A DNA stretch of 64,000 nt, taken from contig NZ_JAKVIJ010000006.1 in NCBI RefSeq assembly GCF_022760965.1, positions 167,459-231,458 of the forward strand, read 5' to 3'. The position numbers and the translations under genes were made by a program. This stretch comes from Simplicispira sedimenti. Lineage in GTDB: Bacteria; Pseudomonadota; Gammaproteobacteria; Burkholderiales; Burkholderiaceae_C. Below the pieces are notes generated by a model. It was given only the letters and a program-made list of their open reading frames with translations. It ran no database searches and had not been told where the DNA came from. Shown piece after piece: positions 1 through 8,204 of the stretch. Numbering within the stretch: the first letter of the stretch is position 1; each line of letters opens with the position of its first letter.

Positions 1-1095
1 GAACTGTCCCTCAAACCCCTGCTGGCCGAGCGCGAGCGCCTGGCCAGCCAGCGCACACGCGTGGTGTCGGTCACCGTGAACCTGGCCGCCGAACGCGACG
101 GCGAACTGCGCCTGAACTACCAGGTGCGCGGCCCCGGCTGGCAACCCAGCTACCGCGCCACGCTGGACACAACCAAGGCCAGCGTGCAGATCGAGCGCCT
201 GGCCTTGGTGGCCCAGAACAGTGGCGAAGACTGGGGCAACGTGCAACTCCTGCTCTCCACCGGCCAGCCCCAGCGGGCCACGCAGGGGCGCTTGCCCCGG
301 CCGTGGACTCTGGACGTGGCACCGCCCCCCCCACCAGCCGCCGCCATGCCCATGGCGGCCATGGCTCCTGCTCCCGCCGCCCCCGCACCCAAGGCCATGG
401 AACGCCGCCAGGCCGAGGACATGCCCAGCTTCGACGTGAGAACCGTGGACAAGGGCTTTGCCACCGAATTTGCGGTGCCCCAGCGCATTTCCGTGCCATC
501 CAACGGCCAGCGCATCACCCTGGCGCTGGGCACCCACCAGGCCCCGGCGCGCCTGCTGGTGCGCGCCGCGCCTGGCGTGGAAGAGGCCGCCTACCTGGTG
601 GCCGACATGGCCCCGCCCCCCGGCGTGTGGCCCGCGGGCAGCGTGGGCCTGTACCGCGACGGCGCCTACGTGGGCACCGGTCGCCTGGACTTTGCGGCAC
701 TCCCATCCACCGCACCGGGCGAAGGGCCGCGCACCAGCCTCTCGTTCGGGCGCGACGAGCTGGTGCAGGTGCGCGCTGAAGCCCCACAGCAAATGACCGG
801 CAGCACCGGCCTGACAGGCGCGCGCACCGAGCGCCAAACGCGGCGCAGCTACCAGGTCGAGAACCGCCACAAGTCCGCCATCGACCTGCAGGTGCTGCAC
901 GCGGCGCCTGTTTCGCGCAACGAGAAGATCGAGGTCGAATCGCGCTACACCCCCCAGCCCGCCGAACTGGCCTGGAACGGCACCCCGGGCACCATCGCCT
1001 GGCGCCAGAACCTGGGCGCAGGCGCCAGCGCCAGCTTTGCCGCCGAGCACTGGGTGCGCTATCCCGCGGACATCCAGTTGCAGGAGCGTCCATGA
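1..1095 (+). CDS. DUF4139 / mucoidy inhibitor MuiA-like protein, C-terminal part
   Basis: The reading frame is open from base 1, so the gene begins before the window and only the last ~364 residues are present. The visible part fits the DUF4139 domain of MuiA-type proteins: a beta-rich region with the family-like stretch GPGWQPSYRATLD and a C-terminal half ending in SASFAAEHWVRYP. A proline/alanine-rich linker lies near codons 105-130, where a run of eight C residues occurs. These proteins are of poorly known function; one member was linked to suppression of mucoidy. No motif here identifies an enzyme activity. The family call rests on overall sequence resemblance. Confidence 0.7.
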   Translation, partial: ELSLKPLLAERERLASQRTRVVSVTVNLAAERDGELRLNYQVRGPGWQPSYRATLDTTKASVQIERLALVAQNSGEDWGNVQLLLSTGQPQRATQGRLPRPWTLDVAPPPPPAAAMPMAAMAPAPAAPAPKAMERRQAEDMPSFDVRTVDKGFATEFAVPQRISVPSNGQRITLALGTHQAPARLLVRAAPGVEEAAYLVADMAPPPGVWPAGSVGLYRDGAYVGTGRLDFAALPSTAPGEGPRTSLSFGRDELVQVRAEAPQQMTGSTGLTGARTERQTRRSYQVENRHKSAIDLQVLHAAPVSRNEKIEVESRYTPQPAELAWNGTPGTIAWRQNLGAGASASFAAEHWVRYPADIQLQERP

Positions 1096-1156
1096 GCGCG
1101 CGCCGGGCCGCTCCCAAGCAAGCTCGCACCGCAGTGCGAAGCACGAAGGTAGTCCA

Positions 1157-1669
1157 ATGAGCGCCATTCCCTCGCTGCGCCCTGGCCCGCGCTTCCTGCT
1201 CGCCCACCCGGCCCACTGCATCGCCCTGGGCTTTGGCGCAGGCCTCTCGCCCAAGGCGCCGGGCACGGTGGGCACGCTGTGGGCCTGGCTGGCCTTTTTG
1301 GTGTTGCAGGCCTGGTTTGCCACCCCCCTACAAATGGGCCTGCTCATCGCCTTCAGTACCCTGGGCGGCTGGTGGGCCTGCACCGTGACCGCACGCCACA
1401 TGGGCGTGGCCGACCCCGGCGCCATCGTCTGGGACGAGGTGGTGGCTTTCTGGCTGGTGCTGTGGCTGGCCATGCCCATGGGGTTCTGGGGGCAGTTCGC
1501 GGCCTTTGCGCTGTTCCGCTTTTTTGACGCCGCCAAGCCCGGCCCCGTGGCCTGGGCCGACAGCCTGTTCAAGGGCTTTGGATGGCGCGGCGGCTGGGGC
1601 ATTCTGTTCGACGACTTCGTGGCCGCCTTCTGCACGCTGCTGGTGATTGCGCTGTGGAGGTTCTGGTGA
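1157..1669 (+). CDS. pgpA: Phosphatidylglycerophosphatase A
   Basis: Encodes a 170-residue membrane enzyme that removes the phosphate from phosphatidylglycerophosphate to give phosphatidylglycerol. The N-terminal family signature GFGAGLSPKAPGTVGTLWA is present, followed by several hydrophobic segments and the acidic motif WDEVVAFW (residues ~93-100) typical of the PgpA active site. The ATG at 1157 was chosen because it begins just before the conserved region; a longer frame upstream has no family similarity. The TGA stop overlaps the GTG start of the next gene, which implies translational coupling with the CinA-like amidase. Length is normal for the family. Confidence 0.93.
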   Translation: MSAIPSLRPGPRFLLAHPAHCIALGFGAGLSPKAPGTVGTLWAWLAFLVLQAWFATPLQMGLLIAFSTLGGWWACTVTARHMGVADPGAIVWDEVVAFWLVLWLAMPMGFWGQFAAFALFRFFDAAKPGPVAWADSLFKGFGWRGGWGILFDDFVAAFCTLLVIALWRFW

Positions 1670-2205
1670 GCCAGCCTGCCGCACCACATTTGCTATCAAA
1701 TCAGGAGCTACTGGCGCTTGATGGTAAAGCGCCGGAGGCCATTTTGATTGATATTTCTACCCGCCTGCTGGCGCGCGGCCAGATGCTGGCCACGGCCGAG
1801 AGCTGCACGGGCGGCATGATCGCCGCCGCCTGCACCGACCTGGCGGGGTCGAGCCAATGGTTCGAGCGCGGCTTTGTGACCTACTCCAACGCCGCCAAGA
1901 CCGAACTACTGGGCGTGCACGCCGCGCTGATCGCGCAGCATGGCGCCGTGAGCGAACCCGTGGCCCGCGCCATGGCCGAGGGCGCCATCGACCGCTCGCA
2001 CGCCCAGGTCAGCGTGGCCGTCACCGGTGTGGCCGGCCCCAGCGGTGGCAGCGCCGACAAACCCGTGGGCACCGTCTGGCTGGCCTGGCATGTGGACGGG
2101 CACACGCACAGCGAGCGCTGCCAGTTTGCGGGCGACCGCGCCGCCGTACGCGGCGCCACCGTGTGGAACGCACTGGCCCAACTGGCCCACCTGCTGAGGT
2201 CTTGA
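1666..2205 (+). CDS. pncC: CinA-family nicotinamide-nucleotide amidase
   Basis: 179-residue protein made only of the CinA C-terminal domain, which deamidates NMN to nicotinate mononucleotide in pyridine nucleotide recycling. Family motifs are clear: ATAESCTGG (residues ~43-51, containing the catalytic Ser), FVTYSNAAKTELLGV and VAVTGVAGPSGG. The GTG at 1666 overlaps the pgpA stop (GTGA). Residues ~9-27 are encoded by a copy of the 55-bp interspersed element described separately, so the N-terminus is an element-derived extension in front of the conserved domain. A start downstream of the element cannot be excluded, but no ATG exists between the element and the conserved motif apart from an internal one. 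Confidence 0.88.
   Translation: MSQPAAPHLLSNQELLALDGKAPEAILIDISTRLLARGQMLATAESCTGGMIAAACTDLAGSSQWFERGFVTYSNAAKTELLGVHAALIAQHGAVSEPVARAMAEGAIDRSHAQVSVAVTGVAGPSGGSADKPVGTVWLAWHVDGHTHSERCQFAGDRAAVRGATVWNALAQLAHLLRS
1690..1745 (+). repeat. 55-bp interspersed element, copy A, inside pncC
   Basis: Starts with TGCTAT, then GGAGCTACTGGCGC, a second stem GGCGCTT...AAGCGCC (perfect 7 bp) and ends GGAGGCCATTTT. It aligns without gaps over ~55 bases to copies B and C. It is translated in frame as residues ~9-27 of the CinA-like amidase, in a different codon phase from the copies in rpoN and the RNA methyltransferase. Confidence 0.85.
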
Positions 2206-2286
2206 CGCACTACCCGACTCCGCGCAGCATGCACCTTGACGCCGCGCTCCATCTACACTGAAGCGGCCCTGCATTCCAATCTGCCC

Positions 2287-3975
2287 ATGGCCCAGACGCG
2301 CACGTTCTCCCTCCGCAGCCTGCGGGGCCAACTCACCCTCTGGTTCAGCGGTCTGTCGCTGCTCACCCTGCTGTGCGTCGGACTGTATGTGGGTCGGCTG
2401 GCCACGCAGCAAATGGCGGCCTCTGCCGGGGCGGCCGTCCACGCCATGGCCTTGACGGCCGCCGACCTGCTCGGAGCAGGCCTGCGCGAACGTGAACAGG
2501 ACATTATCCTGCTCAGCCAGGCGCCACATTTCACGCGCGGCGACCTGACACACCCCGACCTGTTGCCGTCTCTCTTGCGACGGCGCGCGTTGAGTGAGGA
2601 ATTCGCATGGCTGGGCGTGGTCGATCCCCAGGGCAAGGTCATCCAGGCCGTTGATGGTCTGCTGCAAGGGCAGTCCGTGGCCCAACGGCCTTGGTTCATC
2701 GCTGCCCGCTCAGGGGTTTATGCAGGGGATGTGCACGAAGCCCTGCTTCTGGAAAAGATGCTGCCCAAACCACCCGACGGGGAACCGCTGCGCTTCATCG
2801 ATTTTGCCGCCCCGATCCGTGACTACAGCGGTGAATTGGTCGGCGTGGTGGGCGCCCACATCCATTGGCGCTGGGTGACCCAGACAGTGCAGACGGCGTT
2901 CGACCAAAGTGCGCGGGACAGTGGCGCCGAAATCCTGATCACCAACGCACAAGGGATCGTGCTTTACCCCCAGAAGTTGGCCCACCAGGTTCAGCTTCCG
3001 GCCGAGCTGCACACCGACCGCAACCAACGCACCACCGAAGTGCGCTGGGACGACGGCCTGGACTACCTGACGAGCATGGTTGCCGTGGATTCACGCACTT
3101 CCAGGAATCTGGGCTGGAGTATCGTGGTGCGTCAGCCCCTGCATCAGGCCCTGGAACCCGCTCACGCCATGCGCAACCGGTTGCTGGCGCTGGGTTTTCT
3201 GGCCGCCCTGGCGTTCGGTGCGGTGGCCCTGCGTCTGGCACTGTCGTTCAGCCGCCCCATCGAACAACTGGCCGAGGCCGCGCACCGCATCGAAAACGGA
3301 GACAGTCAGGCGGATTTCCCGGAGAAAGGGCAACTGATCGAAGTAGACCAACTGTGCCAATCCCTCCGCTCGATGACCCGGACACTGCTGGCGCACGAGC
3401 GTGAGCTGGAAGCCGTCAACCAGTCGCTCGAAGCCCTGGTACAGCAACGCACCGAGGCGCTGGAAGAAGCCAACCGCGCGCTCGAACACCTGGCCACGCA
3501 CGACCCACTGACCGGCGTGTACAACCGCCGCCGCTTTGATGACAAGCTGAGGGAATGCTTTGACGCTGCCCGTCGAACCTCCCAAGGCTTCGCCGTGCTG
3601 TTGCTTGACGCTGACCACTTCAAGAAAGTCAACGACACCTATGGCCACCCCACGGGTGACACCGTTTTGCAGGAGCTGGCGCGTTTGCTGACCGGAACCA
3701 TCCGGTCCGTGGACTTCGTGGCACGCTACGGCGGCGAAGAATTCGTCATCCTGCTGCCGCACACCCCCGATGGCGCAAGCGCCATGGCAGTGGCCGAGAA
3801 AGCCCGCTGGGCCATCGCCCAAGCCGAATTTCCGGGGCCTGGGCATATCACGGTCAGCGTTGGCATCAGCGTCTGGCAGGCAGACGATCCCGGTGCTGCG
3901 GCCACCATCGAGCGCGCCGATGCGGCCCTCTACCAAGCCAAAGCGGCAGGGCGCAACCGCGTCGTTCTGGGCTGA
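2287..3975 (+). CDS. Membrane diguanylate cyclase with periplasmic Cache-like sensor, HAMP and GGEEF domains
   Basis: 562-residue c-di-GMP synthase. The order is a transmembrane helix (LTLWFSGLSLLTLLCVGLYV, residues ~16-35), a periplasmic sensor of Cache type (to ~300), a second helix (LLALGFLAALAFGAVALRLAL), HAMP (SRPIEQLAEAAHRIENGD), a coiled coil, and a GGDEF domain. The active-site loop is GGEEF (~residue 481) and the inhibitory I-site RSVD sits five residues before it, so both catalysis and product inhibition look intact. ATG 2287 was chosen over the in-frame TTG at 2236 because it places the first helix near the N-terminus; neither has a convincing ribosome site. The signal sensed is unknown. 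It follows pncC on the same strand. Confidence 0.88.
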   Translation: MAQTRTFSLRSLRGQLTLWFSGLSLLTLLCVGLYVGRLATQQMAASAGAAVHAMALTAADLLGAGLREREQDIILLSQAPHFTRGDLTHPDLLPSLLRRRALSEEFAWLGVVDPQGKVIQAVDGLLQGQSVAQRPWFIAARSGVYAGDVHEALLLEKMLPKPPDGEPLRFIDFAAPIRDYSGELVGVVGAHIHWRWVTQTVQTAFDQSARDSGAEILITNAQGIVLYPQKLAHQVQLPAELHTDRNQRTTEVRWDDGLDYLTSMVAVDSRTSRNLGWSIVVRQPLHQALEPAHAMRNRLLALGFLAALAFGAVALRLALSFSRPIEQLAEAAHRIENGDSQADFPEKGQLIEVDQLCQSLRSMTRTLLAHERELEAVNQSLEALVQQRTEALEEANRALEHLATHDPLTGVYNRRRFDDKLRECFDAARRTSQGFAVLLLDADHFKKVNDTYGHPTGDTVLQELARLLTGTIRSVDFVARYGGEEFVILLPHTPDGASAMAVAEKARWAIAQAEFPGPGHITVSVGISVWQADDPGAAATIERADAALYQAKAAGRNRVVLG

Positions 3976-4023
3976 TTCCCGCACGAAGCAAATGGCTTGA
4001 GGCTCCTCCAGCTCTGGCGCTCC

Positions 4024-4839
4024 TCAGGCCCCGTGGCACTTCTTGAACTTCTTGCCGCTGCCGCACCAGCAGGGGTCATTGCGACCGGGCTCGGCGGGCT
4101 TGACCACGGGTTCCTGGCGCGGGCCCAGGCTGCGCCAGAGCTGGCGCAGGTCGTACACGGCCCAGATGGCCTCGCCGAAAGCCTCCACGCGCGCCATGCT
4201 TGTGCTGGGCGGGCCGTCGTCGCTGTACATGCAGACCTCGGGCTTGCCGGTGTCGTCCTCGGTCAGCGCAACGATGTGCTCCATGGCATCGTCCAGCCAC
4301 TGTGCGGCTTCCTTGTCGCGCGGCGCAGCCCATTCCTCGGGCCAGTTTTCCACGGCGAACATGAAGCCCAGCGCCCAGATCTGGCCAAACGAGGGGATCT
4401 CCTGGCCCTGCATTTCGGCGCGCTCGGCCTCGGGCAGGCTGGCGATGGCGCCGCGCATGTCCATGGCTTCGGGGGCGTAGGCTTCGTCTTCGTCCAGGCT
4501 TTGCACCTGCGCATCGAGCTGGCGCTGCACCTCGTCCCAGCGGCGTGTCCACAGCTCCAGAAAACGGGCCTGCTGCGCAGCGTCGGCAAACGCCTCCAGC
4601 ACGGGCAGAGGCTCGCCCTCGGCCACCTCCAGCGGCAGGCCGTCGCCCAGCAGCATGGGCAGGAACTCGGCCGGTGGCACGGGGCGGCGCATGCAGGCCA
4701 GCGCGGCCAGAAAGCCGTCGCAGAACTCCCATTGGGGGATTTCTTCGGCGCGTGTGCGCAGGTCGTCAAGCAGGGTGTCGAGCTCGTCCAGCTCGTCGGG
4801 GCCCAGGGCCGGGCTGTGGGCAGGGGATTCAGCGTTCAT
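4024..4839 (-). CDS. UPF0149 (YecA-like) protein with C-terminal SEC-C metal-binding motif
   Basis: 271 residues. The N-terminal ~230 residues are of the acidic UPF0149/YgfB-YecA type (FCDGFLAALACMRRPVPP, ALGFMFAVENWPEEW). The end carries a SEC-C zinc-binding motif, PGRNDPCWCGSGKKFKKCHGA, as at the C-terminus of SecA. The molecular role of the family is not settled. The gene is convergent with the diguanylate cyclase and divergent from the kinase-fold gene, with a 95-bp shared upstream region. Confidence 0.88.
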   Translation of the reverse strand: MNAESPAHSPALGPDELDELDTLLDDLRTRAEEIPQWEFCDGFLAALACMRRPVPPAEFLPMLLGDGLPLEVAEGEPLPVLEAFADAAQQARFLELWTRRWDEVQRQLDAQVQSLDEDEAYAPEAMDMRGAIASLPEAERAEMQGQEIPSFGQIWALGFMFAVENWPEEWAAPRDKEAAQWLDDAMEHIVALTEDDTGKPEVCMYSDDGPPSTSMARVEAFGEAIWAVYDLRQLWRSLGPRQEPVVKPAEPGRNDPCWCGSGKKFKKCHGA

Positions 4840-4934
4840 CGGTGCACTTTATGATGCCCGGGGCGCTGCCGGATGCAAAGCCGCGGGGTGCGGCGTGCGC
4901 ACGGCGGCAAGTGTAGCCGCCCACCCATGCACCG

Positions 4935-5771
4935 ATGACCCTGACCGCCGCCACCTCCCCGCCCGACTACGCCGCCTTCCTGCGCGACCAGTACGCACTG
5001 CAAACCCCCAACGTGGCCAGTTACCGCCTGGGATCAGAGCAGGTCTGGCTCAAGAAGGCCGGCCCACGCCACAGCATGGCGCGCTACCGCGTGCTGGGGC
5101 TGCTGGCCTGGCTGACCCGGCTGCAGGTGCTGCGCCCGGTGCCCAACCTGGGTGGCAGCACCGCCATCGCGACCGAGGCGCGGCGCCTGCACAGCCTGGC
5201 CGCCCTGGGCTTGCGTGTGCCCGAGGTGCTGGCCCAGCAGCCCGAAGGCCTGCTGCTGCGCCACCTGGGCCGCCCCGGCGAGGCCACCCCGTCATTTGAT
5301 GGCGAAATGCAGGCCGCCAGCGCCGCAGGCCCGCAGGCCGTACTGGCCCGGTGGCAAGAAGGGCTGGCCGCGCTGCAGGCCGTGCATGCGCGCGGCGCTT
5401 GCCTGAGCCAGGCCTTTGCCCGCAACCTGGTGCGTTGCCCCGACGGTGTGCTGGGCTTTATCGACTTCGAAGACGACCCCCTGGCCAGCCTGCCGCTGGC
5501 GCTGTGCCAGGCGCGCGATGCGCTGTGCTATGTGCATTCCACGGCACTGTATCTGCGCGAGGCCGGTGCATTGCCCGAAGCGCGGGCAGTCTGGGTGCAC
5601 TGGCTGGCCGAGCAGCCTGCTGCACTGAGCGCCCTGCTGGCCACCACTGCCCAACGCCTGGCCTGGCTGCGCCACCTCCCGCAAGACCGGCGCTGGGGGC
5701 GCGACCTGCAGCGCGCCCGCGCCGCCTACGATCTGCTGAACCCCTCCTCCAACGCTGCTGCGACACCATGA
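4935..5771 (+). CDS. Small protein-kinase-fold protein
   Basis: 278 residues resembling the lipopolysaccharide-kinase/BUD32 branch of the kinase fold. Candidate kinase residues are the Lys pair in VWLKKAG (~residues 36-42), an alpha-C glutamate in TEARRLHSL, a catalytic-loop-like stretch SQAFARNLVR, and a metal-binding IDFEDDP in place of DFG. A glycine-rich loop is not obvious. It could phosphorylate a sugar, lipid A core or protein; no substrate can be named. The TGA stop overlaps the ATG of the nitroreductase gene, so the two are probably co-translated. Confidence 0.65.
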   Translation: MTLTAATSPPDYAAFLRDQYALQTPNVASYRLGSEQVWLKKAGPRHSMARYRVLGLLAWLTRLQVLRPVPNLGGSTAIATEARRLHSLAALGLRVPEVLAQQPEGLLLRHLGRPGEATPSFDGEMQAASAAGPQAVLARWQEGLAALQAVHARGACLSQAFARNLVRCPDGVLGFIDFEDDPLASLPLALCQARDALCYVHSTALYLREAGALPEARAVWVHWLAEQPAALSALLATTAQRLAWLRHLPQDRRWGRDLQRARAAYDLLNPSSNAAATP

Positions 5772-6430
5772 ACGTTTCCGACGCCGTACGCCAGCGCCAC
5801 TCGGTGCGCGCCTTCAAGCCCGAGCAACCACCGGCTGCCATGGTGCGCAGCATTCTGGAGCAGGCCGCGCGCGCGCCTTCGGGTGGCAACCTGCAACCCT
5901 GGCATGTGCACGCCCTGGCGGGCGAGCCGCTGGCGCAGTTGCTGCACCTCGTGGCCACCGCACCCATGCAGGAGGAGCCCGAGTACGCCGTCTATCCGCC
6001 CGAGCTGTGGGAGCCCTACCGCACGCGACGCTGGCGCAATGCCGAGCAGCTCTACGCTGCCATCGGCATCCCACGCGAGGAGCGGGAGGCGCGCCTGCAG
6101 CAGATGCAGAAGAACGCCGCGTTCTTTGGCGCCCCCGCGGGCATCTTCATCAGCATGGACCGGCGCATGGGCCCACCGCAATGGGCCGACCTGGGCATCT
6201 ACCTGCAGACCGTGATGCTGCTGGCCACCGAGCAGGGCCTGGGCACCTGTGCGCAGGAGTATTGGGCGTTCCGCTCCCAACCCGTGCGCGCATTTCTGGC
6301 CCTGCCACCCGAACGCCTGCTGTTTGCCGGCCTGGCGCTGGGCTGGCCCGACGAGGGCGCGGCCATCAACCAATGGCGCAGCGAGCGCGATCCGTTCGAG
6401 GCCTGGGGGGAGATGCGGGGGTTTGACTGA
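5768..6430 (+). CDS. Nitroreductase family FMN flavoprotein
   Basis: 220 residues with the nitroreductase fold signatures: RHSVRAF near the N-terminus (FMN phosphate contact), APSGGNLQPWHV (residues ~37-48) and a C-terminal PPERLLFAGLALGWP. Such enzymes use NAD(P)H to reduce nitro groups, quinones or flavins; the substrate cannot be read from sequence. Starts with an ATG overlapping the stop of the preceding kinase-fold gene (ATGA). Confidence 0.88.
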   Translation: MNVSDAVRQRHSVRAFKPEQPPAAMVRSILEQAARAPSGGNLQPWHVHALAGEPLAQLLHLVATAPMQEEPEYAVYPPELWEPYRTRRWRNAEQLYAAIGIPREEREARLQQMQKNAAFFGAPAGIFISMDRRMGPPQWADLGIYLQTVMLLATEQGLGTCAQEYWAFRSQPVRAFLALPPERLLFAGLALGWPDEGAAINQWRSERDPFEAWGEMRGFD

Positions 6431-6439
6431 GGCGCCGCC

Positions 6440-6886
6440 TCAGCCCATGGTCTGCAGGCTGGGCGTGGCCTCCACCCCCAGCGCCATCAGCCGCTTGCGC
6501 AGGCGCAGTACCGCCTGGTCCTTGCTCAGCAGGATCGCGCCATGCTGCACGGCCAGGTCGATGAACTGCTGGTCGTCCGGGTCCTTGCACACGGCGCTGG
6601 CGCGCGGTGCGGGCGCCACGGTATGGGTCTGCCCGTCAAACGCTTGCAGCACCTGCGCGGCGCTGAGGCCGTAGTAGTCCAGGCGCGGCGCAATCTGGGG
6701 GTAGCCCAGCACGCGCTCCAGTTCCACGCGCATGGCGGGCGCGGCGATCCAGCGCAGGGCGCCGCTGGCCAGCAGGGGCTTGAGGGGTTGCACGGCGGCA
6801 TCGGCGAAGACCAGCAGGTCGAGCACGATGTTGGTGTCCAGCACCAGCGCGCGTGCTGCCGCCGCGCCGGGCTCAGGTGCCGCCAT
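6440..6886 (-). CDS. PIN-domain protein, putative toxin component (COG1569 type)
   Basis: 148 residues. PIN nuclease features are LVLDTNIVLDLLVF near the N-terminus (first catalytic Asp), a central conserved glutamate (RVELERVLGY) and the C-terminal CKDPDDQQFIDLAVQ and LLSKDQAVL acidic cluster. All expected acidic residues appear present. ATG 6886 was chosen because longer in-frame starts reach deep into the upstream methyltransferase gene; from 6886 the overlap is 14 bp. No antitoxin-like small gene is adjacent, so a toxin-antitoxin role is family inference only; it may act as an RNA-processing partner of the methyltransferase upstream. Confidence 0.8.
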   Translation of the reverse strand: MAAPEPGAAAARALVLDTNIVLDLLVFADAAVQPLKPLLASGALRWIAAPAMRVELERVLGYPQIAPRLDYYGLSAAQVLQAFDGQTHTVAPAPRASAVCKDPDDQQFIDLAVQHGAILLSKDQAVLRLRKRLMALGVEATPSLQTMG

Positions 6887-8162
6887 CGGCGGACTCCGGC
6901 GCACTGCCCTGGGGCCGCGCGCGCACTGCACCGCGCACCATGTCGAAGCGGAACAGGCGGCATTCGATGGGGCCGTTCCACAGCGGTACGCGGCGCGACT
7001 CCTTCAGACGCATCTTGCCGGGCAGCTTGAGGTCGGGCGTGAGCATCCAGGCGGACCAACCGGCGTAGTGCTTCTTCCAGTGCGCCGCCAACTGGCTGAA
7101 GAACTCGCCGCCATCGTCGGTGTGCGCGGTTTCACGCCCCTGTGCAGAGCCTTGGGCGCGCAGCGATGCGCGCTGCGTGGCGTTCTGCCCCGCGGCACCG
7201 GCGGCGGCAATGCGCTCGCCGTAGGGCGGGTTCAGCAGCATCACGCCCGGTGTCTCGCAGGGCGGCATGCGCTGCAGCGCGTCGCCGCCCCGCAGTTGCA
7301 CGGCCTGCGCCACACCAGCGCGCTCGGCGTTGCGCTGGGCGAAATCGACCATACGGTGCGAAACATCACTGCCAAATATGCCGACAGGGCTTGCCTGTAT
7401 TGCGCTAGTAGCTTCGTTTTTTATAGCATTCCAGACATGGGCCTGGTAGGGCAGGAGCTTTTCAAAGGCAAAGCGCCGACGCAGGCCGGGCGCAATGCGG
7501 CAGGCAATCTGCGCCGCCTCGATGACCACGGTGCCGCTGCCGCAGCAGGGGTCGTACAGCGGCACGGGGGCCTCGCCATGCGGGTCCCAACCGCTGGCGG
7601 CGATCATGGCAGCGGCCAGCGTTTCCTTGAGCGGTGCGTCGCCCTTGTCCTCGCGCCAGCCGCGCTTGAACAGCGGCTCGCCCGAGGTATCGATATAGAC
7701 CGTGGCCTCATCGGTCGTCAGGTGCAGGTGGATGCGCACATCAGGCCACTGGGTGTTGACGTCGGGACGCACGCCGCTCTTGGCGCGGAAGCGGTCGGCC
7801 ACGGCATCTTTCACGCGCAGCGCGGCGAAGTTCAGGCTCTTGAGCGGGCTGTGCTGGGCCGTGACTTCGACCTTGAAGCTCTGGCGCGGGGTGAACCAGA
7901 TTTCCCAGGCCACGCTGCTGGCCAGTTCGTAAAGGTCGTTTTCGCTGCGATAGGTCCGGTGCGCCAATTGCACCAGCACGCGCTGCGCGAGGCGGCTGTG
8001 CAGGTTGAGCAGCAGCGCATCGCGCCAGGAGGCGCGCAGCAGCACGCCACCGCGCCCGGTGAGCAGGTCCTCACCCGCCAGGCCGGTGGTACGGTGGGCC
8101 TCGTCGGCCAGAAAGCCCTCGACGCCAGCGGCGCAGGGCAGAAATATTTGGAGTTGGTTCAT
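6873..8162 (-). CDS. THUMP-domain class I SAM-dependent RNA methyltransferase (RlmL-like)
   Basis: 429 residues: an N-terminal THUMP RNA-binding region (to ~160) and a Rossmann methyltransferase with the SAM motif LYDPCCGSGTVVIEA and the catalytic LLNPPYGERI of N2-guanine methyltransferases. It resembles the RlmL half of E. coli RlmKL (23S rRNA m2G2445). Residues ~245-263 (AIKNEATSAIQASPVGIFG) are encoded by a copy of the 55-bp interspersed element, inserted in the loop just before the conserved FGSDVS strand; the frame is kept and both catalytic motifs are intact. The C-terminal tail is rich in Ala/Arg/Pro. Start ATG 8162 gives the family's MNQLQIFLPCAAG-type N-terminus. Confidence 0.88.
   Translation of the reverse strand: MNQLQIFLPCAAGVEGFLADEAHRTTGLAGEDLLTGRGGVLLRASWRDALLLNLHSRLAQRVLVQLAHRTYRSENDLYELASSVAWEIWFTPRQSFKVEVTAQHSPLKSLNFAALRVKDAVADRFRAKSGVRPDVNTQWPDVRIHLHLTTDEATVYIDTSGEPLFKRGWREDKGDAPLKETLAAAMIAASGWDPHGEAPVPLYDPCCGSGTVVIEAAQIACRIAPGLRRRFAFEKLLPYQAHVWNAIKNEATSAIQASPVGIFGSDVSHRMVDFAQRNAERAGVAQAVQLRGGDALQRMPPCETPGVMLLNPPYGERIAAAGAAGQNATQRASLRAQGSAQGRETAHTDDGGEFFSQLAAHWKKHYAGWSAWMLTPDLKLPGKMRLKESRRVPLWNGPIECRLFRFDMVRGAVRARPQGSAPESADGGT
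7374..7428 (-). repeat. 55-bp interspersed element, copy B, inside the RNA methyltransferase gene
   Basis: On the minus strand it begins TGCTATAAAAAACGAAGCT, continues ACTAGCGC and ends near GGCATATTT. It aligns to copy A over 55 bases without gaps. The second stem is degenerate here. It is read in frame as part of the methyltransferase, in the same codon phase as the rpoN copy. Confidence 0.8.
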
Positions 8163-8204
8163 AGGCAGCCCCCAAGGATAAGGCCTGCGCCTGTGGAGGC
8201 AGGA

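Noticed and set aside
325..332. Run of eight C in the DUF4139 gene as a phase-variation tract
   Set aside because: It encodes part of a proline-rich linker in a high-GC genome; such runs are expected and no off-state is visible.
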